DNA from: Plectosphaerella cucumerina
Lineage: Eukaryota; Ascomycota; Sordariomycetes; Glomerellales; Plectosphaerellaceae
DNA: 64,000 nt
Assembly: GCA_020746995.1 (NCBI GenBank)
Contig: JAGPXD010000004.1
Location: 1,798,001-1,862,000 of the forward strand
Reading direction: 5' to 3'
The notes beneath the pieces are model-generated. The model was given only the letters and a program-made list of their open reading frames with translations, did not search any database and was not told the origin of the DNA. The number at the start of each line of letters is the position of its first letter. The first letter of the stretch is position 1. Shown piece after piece: positions 23,872 to 33,900 of this stretch. A program made the translations under genes and the position numbers.

Positions 23872-25342
23872 GGTGTAAAGATGGTACTGATGAGATGTGT
23901 GAGACAGAAATGGCTGAAAGATGTGCTCTAAAGCGCTTCCTGAGTTGCCCCCATCTCAACGCAGTCTGCGAACTGCACGTATTTAACTATCATCACGATT
24001 CATGAGGACGTTCATCGTCCTCTCCATCTTCAACGTGCTTCACGACGAACATCGTGTTGCAGTGTTCTTCGTGTCTGTGCGGAGGCTAGACTTGCTGAGA
24101 AATCACAGCATCATGGAAAGCGAAACCGAGCTCAAGCGCGGACATAAGTCGACCGTGGCTGACGTGATGCTGTTGGCAGGTGAAGCATTGAAAATCTGCT
24201 CGACCATGCTCACCTCAGCCACGACCCATGACTAGCGTATCAACACGGCAACTCCACGTTTGTACCTGACTCCTTCAGGCGTGGTAAAGCACGTCAAACC
24301 AGCCTCGAACAGGTCAAGCGAGACATCGTCATCTAGGCGTACGAAGATTAGAGAGGAAGCTATGCTCTCCCACCGCCAGGAGAAGTATGACATGCATGTC
24401 GAGTTAGGATGGGTGTAGATGAAGTTAGCAGAGACAGCCCTCGACACGACACAGAACCGTCTCAACTGCTGAAAGTCACCTCATCCCTATGCTTCAAACA
24501 AAGCCCCATCAGTCCCGCATCGGAGGAAGAATAGCCAGAGGCTCAAGGGCTAGTATCCGCACACAAACAAGACAAGCCGGGCAGAGGCGAGCCAGCCTCA
24601 CATGCCACGACTAGGGAGCGAACCGTCCTTGGCCTACAGTAGGTAGGAAGGGGCGTGCAAACGTAGAGCACAGACTTGAAGTCTCGGGATAGACCCGATT
24701 TCTCGCACATTACCCGAGGTTAAATGTGTGTTAATCTAATAGCACTGGCTGGAAGGAGGTCCGGTCTTCCCAGTCAACCATCGACACGCGGTCAAGCATG
24801 GAGATAACGGGATCTCAGATATGCCGACATGACCAACCCACACTGCCATGGGACGGTAGTTGCCGAGGAAGAGGCTTGGACGACACGCGATTCACGACTT
24901 CTCAGCCCGACGGCTCAAGCTCTTCAGTTTCGAGCCCTGCCTTAGATCTGCTCTAACTCCAAACTCCGGATTAGGGAAACCATCCACGCACCTACATGGA
25001 CATTCTCGATCTGTTGGCTTCATGCTGGGCCACTTGATTGTAAATCAGGGAGATGGTTCTTCCGACTGTTTGTAAGCTTGCTCGAGATGGACACTCAAGT
25101 CGCGACATTGGGCACGATCTCGTCACTGTGGGTTAGATTGCTTTGATGGAGTGTTGCTATGAGCGTCAACGACACTGAAGGCATGATGTTCAAAGTTGAG
25201 AATGCTCATTGGGGTATAAGACTCATCTACCCTCTCCTGACTTGAGGATATCCAGCCCATCTCAGCATCATCATCTTCAATCACATTCCTGTCAACTATA
25301 CTTACACATCACACTTAACAGAACACCAAAGCATCCATCACA
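23872..25342. other. 1.5 kb divergent promoter region between two SDR genes
   Basis: No protein-like frame on either strand. It must hold the promoters of both dehydrogenase genes. Confidence 0.5.
25215..25220 (+). promoter_or_regulatory. TATA box of the second SDR gene
   Basis: TATAAG lies 128 bp upstream of the ATG at 25343 and is followed by an AC/CT-rich leader of about 100 nt, a normal fungal arrangement. Confidence 0.5.
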
Positions 25343-26362
25343 ATGGCCCAATACGCTGCTTCGCACATCGACACCAAGGGCCCCGGTGACGAGCGCCCCA
25401 CGGCTCTCCAGGTCGTCGAGGACGAGGGCCTCATCGGCAAGCTCGACGGAAAGGTCGTTCTCATCACGGGTGCAAACTCTGGCATTGGCATTGAAACAGC
25501 CCGAGCTATCCACGCGACCGGCGCCACCCTCTACCTCACCGCGAGGGACTCGACCAAAGTCCAGGAGGCCATCGACAGCGTCAAGAACGGCCCTGGCCCC
25601 AAGTCGGACGCGCCCATCCATGGCCTGGAGCTCCGCCTAGACTCCCTTGCCTCCGTGCGTGCGGCTGCCAAGTCTTTCCTCGACAAGGGCGATGCCCTGA
25701 ACCTCCTGATCCTTAACGCCGGCGTCATGGCCACGCCCGAGGGAAGGACTGAAGATGGCTTCGAGACCCAGTTCGGAACCAACCACCTTGGTCACTTCCT
25801 GCTGTTCAAGCTGCTCAAACCCACCCTCCTGGCGTCCTCCACCCCCGAGTTCCAATCCCGCCTGATCGTCGTGGCATCGTCGGCCCATGCCTACGGCAAC
25901 GTCCGCCTTGAGGACTTCAACTTCGAAAAGGAGCCCTACAACGAGTGGGCTGCCTACGGACAGTCCAAGACAGCCAACATCCTCTTCGCCAGCGAGGCCG
26001 AGAGGCGGTACGGCAGCAAGGGGCTTCACGCCCTCTCGCTGCATCCCGGTATCATCCAGACGGGACTCTCCCGCCACCTCCCTGAGGAGGTTCTCGCGTC
26101 GTTCGCGACAAACGAGGCGCTGCTCAAGTCCATGAAGAACCCGGCCCAGGGTGCGGCGACGACTGTATATGCTGCGCTGAGCAAGGAGTGGGAGGGTCGT
26201 GGAGGCAGGTACCTAAGCAACCTTGCCGAGGCGACGGCTGTGGACCCTGCGGCCGGCGGTCTGCCGAGCGAGCCTCATTATTTCCCTTGGGCTTATGACC
26301 GGGAGACTGAGGAGAAGCTCTGGGACGCTTCGTGCAAGCTTGTTGGTGTCAGCAATGACTGA
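25343..26362 (+). CDS. Short-chain dehydrogenase/reductase (WWOX/retinol-dehydrogenase-like)
   Basis: An intronless gene of 339 residues with start context CACAATGG. The cofactor motif TGANSGIG is at 42-49, TARD follows strand 2 and LNAGVM is at about 124-129. The catalytic residues are Ser180 (VVASSAH), Tyr205 and Lys209 (YGQSK), and the PG motif is in SLHPGIIQTGL. The long C-terminal substrate region ends AYDRETEEKLW. This layout is typical of the fungal oxidoreductases similar to human WWOX and retinol dehydrogenases 11-14. The substrate is unknown. Codon use is strongly C-ending, which suggests good expression. A TATA box and a compact leader precede it. Confidence 0.95.
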   Translation: MAQYAASHIDTKGPGDERPTALQVVEDEGLIGKLDGKVVLITGANSGIGIETARAIHATGATLYLTARDSTKVQEAIDSVKNGPGPKSDAPIHGLELRLDSLASVRAAAKSFLDKGDALNLLILNAGVMATPEGRTEDGFETQFGTNHLGHFLLFKLLKPTLLASSTPEFQSRLIVVASSAHAYGNVRLEDFNFEKEPYNEWAAYGQSKTANILFASEAERRYGSKGLHALSLHPGIIQTGLSRHLPEEVLASFATNEALLKSMKNPAQGAATTVYAALSKEWEGRGGRYLSNLAEATAVDPAAGGLPSEPHYFPWAYDRETEEKLWDASCKLVGVSND

Positions 26363-26585
26363 TAGATCGAGATCAGGTACATCCTACAGTTGGAGTGTGT
26401 AAGCAGGGACAGTAGATGTACCGTATGGAAACAGACAATACGGGTTTGATGTAAGAGAAATGGGGTGCAGAGTTCGTGAATTCGTCTCAAAGCTCCCTAT
26501 TCCTGCACGAAAAAAGGTCCTTTAGAGACTGGTCGCGAGATCCTTCAGCGCAAGGCGATGCGATTGTTGCCCACGTGAGCTCCGC

Positions 26586-27401
26586 CTAGTACTCTGGCGC
26601 CAACGACGAGCCAGCCACCCACACTCGATCCACTACCGATAGAGGCTGACCCTGACGAGCCTCCGGGCGTCTGTCCGGGCGCTGCCCTCGATAGACCATT
26701 TCCCATTCGTTTGCATAGCACATGGAAGAATAGAGGTTCCCCAGTCCGATGACCTGGACGTACGCCCATCCGACGTCATAATCAGTATTGCCTTCGATGG
26801 GGGGGTACCCTTCGTCCTTTTCACCTTCCTCGGAGTCATCCTCGTCCTCGTCTGTTTCATCGTCGTCCTCGTCGTCGCAAGGACAGTGCATGCTGTTGAT
26901 GATGGCGACCTCACCGCCATCAAGAGTCCACTGCGTAGTTCTGCCCACCTTCCGGGCACCCATGGAGCTGAAGCATGCGTCGTTGATATAGATGCAGTAC
27001 CTGTATCTCGGGACGCGGTCGGTCATCCATGGTACGTCGGCCTGCACACCGTCCCGCTCCACGGAGCGGGCAGCCACCCAATCGAGGAACCTGGCTCGGA
27101 CGACGTCCGTGGAAACGTTGTCAAGAGATGCGCGGTCTTCGATGATGGTCCACTCGAAGTCGGGACGTAGGTTTTCCTCCTGCTTTGCAAATTGAAGCGA
27201 CTCGGCGACGGATTCCTTGAGAAGGGCAATGAAGGTGGCCCATTCGGCGTCGTTATCGTACGTGCCGCGAAAAATGACGAAACCCCATTTGGGAAAGCCC
27301 GTCCAGACACGTAGGTTGATGAGGGCGTCATACTCGTACCCCGTTGATGCGAGCTTGTACCCTTCCGGGTAGCCTGGGCCGGTGTTGTCCGCGTTGGGCA
27401 T
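26586..27401 (-). CDS. Conserved fungal protein of unknown function with internal acidic insert
   Basis: A single frame of 271 residues. The N-terminal half contains WGFVIFRGTYDNDAEWATF and FEWTIIEDRASLD, then VRARFLDWVAAR and PRYRYCIYINDAC. I recognise this spacing from a family of uncharacterised proteins common in plant- and insect-associated ascomycetes. No catalytic motif is evident. Residues around 175-200 are an almost pure Asp/Glu run, followed by GWAYVQVIGLGNLYSSMCY. There is no signal peptide or membrane segment. The gene converges on the SDR at 25343-26362, with 223 bp between stops. Confidence 0.8.
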   Translation of the reverse strand: MPNADNTGPGYPEGYKLASTGYEYDALINLRVWTGFPKWGFVIFRGTYDNDAEWATFIALLKESVAESLQFAKQEENLRPDFEWTIIEDRASLDNVSTDVVRARFLDWVAARSVERDGVQADVPWMTDRVPRYRYCIYINDACFSSMGARKVGRTTQWTLDGGEVAIINSMHCPCDDEDDDETDEDEDDSEEGEKDEGYPPIEGNTDYDVGWAYVQVIGLGNLYSSMCYANEWEMVYRGQRPDRRPEARQGQPLSVVDRVWVAGSSLAPEY

Positions 27402-28340
27402 ATTTGTGCGCCTTGAAATGGGGTACTGTACGGGTTGCGGTGTAACGATGCCAGGCGAGGTGAGGGAGCGTGAGGGTTAAAGGCTGCCCTGTGGCGGAAA
27501 AATCAAGTTCAAAGGTGCGGGAGGTGCAAGTCGGGATCTCGCTACTAGTTCGTAGGTACAGTAGTGTCAAGTAGGGGGTCGGGTTGTCACGGACTGCACT
27601 AGTACAGTAGTACCTGCCCTGCACCTGGCGGGGCATGGAAGCTTGAACTGAACTGGAAGGTCGGTTCATCACCTGGCCGGGGTGGGGAGCCGAGGGAAGT
27701 CAGCCCGGGTAACGGGGGAAGCCGTACTAGGTCCGCCCTGTATGTCAGGGGCGCCTGAACCCGTGCCCCGTCCGGCCGAGCGGTCTCGACGCAGCGATTT
27801 TAATAAAGCTCAACTCACTTGTTACGAGTAGCGTGTCGTCTAGGGAGCCTGTGGGCTCAATGAGATGGTAAATAGTGAATGGATCCTCTGATTCCCCTGC
27901 TACTAGTAGCGCCAACAGTTCCAGGTGACCCGAGGGCTACTCGCAACTGGAGGCGCCAACGACGGCATTCTCAAAGCGGGAGGTTCGTCCACGGCCTGCC
28001 ACCGGCACTGCTACCTGCCCAGGCATCAACTGGGTGATGTTCTTGAGGCCCTCGGAGATGCGTACAACGCGTGTGGCATGGTGCAAGTAAGCGTAGGATG
28101 TGTTTTCAAGTTGTTACCTCATGGCCGTTCCGTCTCCCCAGTACCTGCATGTAGGTACTTGGGCGCTTGTGAGTGCCCCCTCCCATATGCACCCAGTTCC
28201 AGATTGTCGCCTCGGCCTGCGATGCCCACACAAACCTCCGTGTCAGCGTTTCGAACGGTGCATGAGCTTGCGCTCTCCACTTTCTCCTATTTAGGTACCT
28301 AGGTGAATATGGATGCCACGGAGATCCATGGATCGAACCA
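27402..28340. other. Intergenic region upstream of the unknown-function gene
   Basis: Promoter of the gene at 27401 and 3' region of the LysM gene. It contains several CTAGTA/TAGGTACC-type words (for example near 27541-27620, 27895-27910 and 28140-28160). No gene seen. Confidence 0.5.
28292..28301. repeat. Palindromic TAGGTACCTA word
   Basis: A perfect 10-bp palindrome continuing into GGT. Related TAGGTAC/GTACCTA words recur in this intergenic region. Such words are common in sordariomycete intergenic DNA and no function is assigned. Confidence 0.45.
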
Positions 28341-29871
28341 CTAGCCCCATCGCAGACCCCATCGCGGATTCCAGCCTTCTTCAGGATCGGGCTGTTGTCC
28401 TCCTTCCTCGGCCAGGCAGTAGCTGTATTTTTCCTCAAGGAAACACTTGTTCTTGTCCAAACTTGGGTTCAACCTCCAAAACTCTCGGATACTGACGCCA
28501 TTGTAGTTGGTTACGTGGCCGCATCTGTTAAAGCTGCTGAACAGCTTGTCCTCTCCCTCCATGGGTGGGACCTGTTGACGTTGCGCGACCAGGTCGGGGT
28601 CCTTCTGAGAGCGTCCGTTCACGAACAGAGTGCACTTTTCGCTTGAGCCGGGCGCCAGAGGCTTCCTGGGGGTGATGGCCTGGGGCTTCTGCATGTCCGA
28701 TTGAAGGCGCAGCTGGGCTGGTCCAGCAACGAGGCTGCTACGTGTGATCAGGCCCTGTCTCTTGGGCGGAGGGAGCTTCATGGGAAACGAACCTTGTGGG
28801 ACCGACGCAGGCGATGTAGCCCTCCCATCGGTCAATGTTGGAGCAGGTCTCGTCAATCATTGTATTCAAGGCCCGGAACTGTTTGGTCGAAATCCCGTAT
28901 TTGTGAGAGATTGTTGCGCAGGTCTCACCAGGACTATATAAAGATGAGTTAGATTTCAACACAGAGCCCAGTTCTAAGAGCAATGACTACTTACCGAATC
29001 ATGTGAGTAATGCAAGGCTCCTGGAGGCAAAGCTCGGTGCCCTCGTCTGGCATTGAACCACAGTTGACGTCCATGCCGTTGTTTTGGATGAGTTTGACGG
29101 TTGACGAATTTTGGGACAGAGAGATACCCACGCAGGTATCTCCATTCTTCATGGTGTACCAGCGGGTGCAGTTCCTGGTGTCCTCTTTTGGAGCCACCGG
29201 CATTTCGACTTTGTACGTCTTTGCGACTTGAACCTCGTAGTTGGAGTCTGGGCAGGACGCCATAACGTCTTCGAAATGAGAAACACTGAAGTTAGAGACA
29301 CCAATGGGCGAGGATATCTGATAAGCCAATGGTCCCAGGTAACAGTCGTCGCACTGATTGAATTTGGTTTTGCCACTACGCCAGTCGGAAAAGACTTCGT
29401 CGCAGAAGCGGCCGCTGGACCGATGCCTGTAGCAATTCATATCGTAGGTGTAGGCGAACTTGTCCGCGAAGTAGAAAGCTAGATCCACGACGTCAGTGTC
29501 TACGTTAGCAAGAGAAGACAATCATTCTACACACCAGGAAGCTCAAACCCAGAATGGCGTATCAAATCACTTGAAGAGGTGCATGTCTCCTGGATCCCTC
29601 GGCGCAGAGCCGACAGCTCCTCCCGGCACATTGGCTCGCAGATGAGATCCAGCTCCTCGCGGGGTAGGACCTTGATGATGGTACCAGTCGTACGATCTGT
29701 ATGCTGAAAAAGAAGGGAGTGGCACTTCTCTAATTCGGTGTTGAGGACTGTGGTGCACTCATCGCTGAGGCCCATTGCATCGTAGGACTGCTTGAGAAGG
29801 AGGAATTGCTGGGCATGGACCCAAGAGGTCCAACCCACCAGCACGGAAAAACAGGCGCTAGAAAGACGCAT
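28341..29871 (-). CDS. Secreted LysM-domain protein
   Basis: Exons 29871-29535, 29478-28995, 28933-28793 and 28737-28341 give 452 residues; introns are 56, 61 and 55 nt. The start at 29871 is chosen because it opens a clear signal peptide (MRLSSACFSVLVGWTSWVHA). An in-frame ATG at 29988 would bury it. LysM 1 is at about 216-263 (WYTMKNGDTC...LIQNNGMDVNCG) and LysM 2 at about 268-317 (THMIRPGETC...IDRWEGYIACV). A third, degenerate LysM-like stretch is near 390-430 (REFWRLNPSLDKNKC). Cysteines flank each unit, as in fungal LysM proteins that bind chitin or its fragments. The last intron has tandem acceptors TAG and CAG three bases apart. The gene is divergent from the GH55 fusion, with 1.08 kb between the start codons. 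Confidence 0.88.
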
Positions 29872-30951
29872 GTTGCTGGTGACTTGGTGAAAGATAGATG
29901 TTGGATTGACCGGGTGATGAGTGTCCTGAAGGGGGGATTGGAAAGGACATGGTTTACATTGACTTTGGCCGAACGGTGAATGTATCACGGAGAAAGCGAG
30001 CGAACCATCCTTGCATCCTTTGAGTTGACTGTTGGTTGTTGGTGGATACCCGTGTACCTAGCAGTACTGCATCAAGCATCACCATGCCGGCTCCCGAAGT
30101 CCATGTCGTACGACAAGTGGGGACCTACTGAAGGCAGGGGAGGCCCAACAGCCTCCTGTAAGTGTCCTGCCGCCGGGTCACCACCTTAACTCGCAAGTAC
30201 TTCCTAGTCTCGACTCGGACTCATCAGCCCACGACTCATTGGACAGCAAATGCGGCTGCAGGTGGTCTAGAGGCTAGGTGTCGAATTAGTTCTCCAGCGA
30301 ACAAAGGGTCCAGGGGTCCAGGGGTCTACCGCGAACACGAGAACCCAGGTCGAACCCTCGACACCTGGGGCTTGGAATATCCTCACCTACCAATTCCGGC
30401 AATCACTCCGGGGGGGGGGGGGAATATCGACGAGTCACAAGGACCTCTTCTCCGGTCCACAGCTGATGCTCTAAATCAGGTGGCTCTGTGGCGGTTGGCG
30501 GTAAAGTCCGGCCGAGGCTAATTACTTCCTCATCCAGCACCATGTCTTTGTGAGCTGCAGCCCCCTGTCATGAGAGGGCCAGAACTCTATCCTTGAGCGC
30601 AGTTGGTTCTAGATATTCGCTTCACTAGGCGTGACTACAATTATGCTAAGCGACATGCTGCAACCTTGTTCAATTTGTTGGGTTCGGCGGAATCGACCCA
30701 TGATGGGCGCTCTGGGTCGAGCATCCACACTCGGTGAAGCAGATGTGGTGTTAACAAGGGCTGGGACAAGAGCTTCTGCGCGGAAACATTGCAGGCCACC
30801 CATACGGGACACTGCGGAAGAGGATATACATCTGCTCCCCCAGTTCAGTTCGTAATGAGTCCAGCCAGTCCCAGCTAGGCCACCAACTTCCTCAGTCTGT
30901 AGGTTCTTTCTGCCATCTCTCTGTCGGCTCTTCTGTCTCCCACTGAGCGAG
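29872..30951. promoter_or_regulatory. Shared divergent promoter region of the LysM and GH55-fusion genes
   Basis: 1080 bp between two divergent starts. It contains a 26-bp inverted repeat (30344-30369), tandem GTCCAGGG units (about 30308-30325) and a 13-base G run (30410-30422). No coding frame. Co-regulation of the pair from this region is inference. Confidence 0.5.
30344..30369. repeat. Imperfect inverted repeat in the LysM/GH55 divergent promoter
   Basis: The arms CCCAGGT and ACCTGGG enclose a second short pair, CGA/TCG, around the loop ACCC with a two-base bulge. It could form a hairpin or be a palindromic binding site for a dimeric transcription factor. It lies about 475 bp from the LysM ATG and 580 bp from the GH55 ATG. 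Confidence 0.5.
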
Positions 30952-33900
30952 ATGCGTTTGTTGTGGCTCACAGCAGCGGCATCTTTGGCCATTGATGCCA
31001 CAGTTGGACAATTTCCGTCCTGGGAACCCTCCAAGCGCAGCCTTTTGGCCAAAGATGCCCCTGCCCATGTCTGGTCAGCATCGACGTACAACCTTCTCCG
31101 TACTCGGGCCCTCTCTTCTTCTTCCCTTACCTCCTCTGATTCCGGTGATGGACCTCTCACCGATCGACTCCGCAACGTTACCGAGACCGACCTCCGCCAG
31201 GCAAGAGAAATAGTCGACCAGGCCATCGAGGAGGCGGCCGTTCTAAACCAGAAGCGATTCGAGAACCCTCGAAGGAACAACTACAAACTCCAGGATGGCA
31301 CCAAGATCTACGATCGCGATATGACTGAGGACGAGACACCTCTTCTCGCCATCACTGAAGAGATCGCAGAGGCCGCAGCACTCGTTGCTGAGGCCGAAGT
31401 CTTCGGCGACGACCTCAAGCTGAACAACACCATGCCAAGCTTGGGCATCAAAGAGACTCGCCAGAACAGTGGCTACTGGATGGAGGGCCTCAAACATCAA
31501 GGCTCGTGGCCTTGGGGCAAGAACCCTGCTAGCTTCAAAGTCTTTCGAAATGTAAAAGACTATGGCGCCAAGGGCGACGGCGTGACGGTACGCCACCTGT
31601 CCACTCTCAGTCCTGACAATTTATTCCTCTGACGAAACTTTACAGGACGACACCAAAGCCATCCGAAAGGCCGTTGAGGAATCAGGCATGTGTGGAGATG
31701 GGTGCTACTCGTCTACCACACATGGCGCCATCATCTACTTCCCCTCCGGGACGTACCTGGTCAGCTCAACCATCGAGAAGCATTACGGAACCCAGCTCAT
31801 TGGCAATGTGAGTCTCAAGTTGGGAAGTCTCCTCATTTCATACGTGGCTGATAGCTATAGCCGAAAAATCGCCCTATCATGAAGGCGGCCAAGTCTTTCG
31901 TCGGTCTCGGCATCTTCTCCACGAACAAGTACTATGGAGATGGTCAACTAGACGAAGCCAAGCAGGACCACGCGTGGCACATCAACACGGTACGCTACAA
32001 TTCTTCCCATGATTCAGATTCAGTACTTAACAATAGCGATCTCCAGGGTATTTTCTGGGGCCAGATCCGCAACTTTGTCATTGACATCACCGGCGCGGAC
32101 AAGAAGGTCATGATGACCGGAATTCACTACCAGGTCTCGCAGGCGACAAGTCTGCAGTACGTCGACTTCAAGGCTTCCACAGACGCCGATGCCGAGCAAC
32201 GGTCTATTTGTGAGTTCCGTCTATTTAGCAAAACTATTCAAATGACGCAGCAAGGGAGTGCTAAATATATCTAGTCGCGGAAAATGGCAGTGGTGGGCAC
32301 ATGAGCGACATCGTTATTACCGGTGGCAAGTTCGGCATCTGTAAGTCTCACTGCGATCCTTTCTATGCCCAAGTCCATGCTCACTCGATACCAAGACGGT
32401 GGTAACCAGCAATTTACCGGGCAGCGCATCAAGTTCAGGAACATCCGCACTGCCGTGCAGCTTGTCTGGGACTGGGGCTGGACCTGGAAGACCATTGTCG
32501 TTGATGGTTGCGGAACGGGCTTCAAGCTCGTCTCTGAAGATGGCTCTCACGGAATCGGCGGTGCCCTCATCGTCGACTCGGTCATTAAGCACACCAAGAC
32601 CGCCATCGCCATGTACTCCCCCACCCAGGAGCTCGGCAAGGGGACCACTGGCTTGACCCTCGACAACGTCAGGTTCGAGAATGTTCAGGTCATGATCGAT
32701 GAGGTCGACACTGGCGGCAAGTCAGTGCGTACGCAGAAGCTGGATACGGGGAACAAGAACATTGATCTCTGGATTCTCGGCCGGTCATACCAGAACAACA
32801 CCCTCGGCAAGGACCTCATCCAGGAGACGAAGTCAAGCCGCCTCGGATCGCTGACAGACAAGAGCAATCCATTCGCTCTGCTGAAACAGCCTTATTTCGA
32901 GCGGCCCAAGCCGCAATATGAGTCGGCTTCCGCTGGGGACTTCGTCAGCACAAAGAGCGCATCTTGCAAGGGCGACGGCAAGACAGACGATACCAGGTGT
33001 CTCCAGGGTGTCATTGATGGTGCGGCAAAGAGTAGGAAGATTGTCTTCGTCGACGCCGGCACTTACATTCTCACCGATACTCTCCACATCCCACCCGGGT
33101 CAAGGATTGTGGGGGAGAATTGGGCTCAGCTGGCCGCCACGGGATCCAACTTCGGTGACGAGACGTGAGAGAACCCCTTGACAGTGATGACCACACACAG
33201 GAATTCTCTGCTAACGTGATGAGCCTTGTCTCTAGAAAACCCCGAGCTGTCATCAGAGTTGGCAATGCTGGGGACAAGGGGACCATCGAGCTCCAAGACC
33301 TCATCTTCACATCCAAGGGACAGACCCCCGGCGCCTTGTTCGTCGAATGGAACATCGAGGCAGATGGGCCCGGCACGGCCGCAATGTGGGATTGTCACGT
33401 CCGTGTGGGTGGCACCGACGGCAGCGGACTGACGTCCACCAAGTGCCCGCCGGTCCGGTCAGGGGTCGCGCCGGGGTGCAAGGGCGGCAGCATGATGATG
33501 CACCTCACCAAGACCGGCTCCATATACATGGAGAATGCCTGGCTCTGGGTGGCTGACCACGATCTGGATGATCCTACCTTCACGGACAACAACAACAAAA
33601 TGGTACGCATGCCTATGTACCCCCGCCCTTCTAGTACACGAGACCTTGCTGATACTCAGGTCCGACTCGATAGACACAAACATCCGTCTACGTGGCTAGA
33701 GGGTTTTTGATCGAGAGCACCAAGCCAACTTGGCTTTACGGAACGTCCTCTGAGCACTCGGTGTTCTATCAATACGAATTCTTCAAGGCTTCCAACGTTC
33801 TTGCCGGCATGATACAGACGGAGCAGCCCTACTATCAACCGACTCCCCCAGCCCCAGCACCATTTGAGAAGTCTATTGGTGCGTTCAAAGGAGACCCCCC

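Noticed and set aside
30263..30360. tRNA-like A-box (TGGTCTAGAGG) with a B-box-like GGTCGAACCC
   Set aside because: The B-box lacks a base, the boxes are too far apart, and no acceptor stem can be paired.
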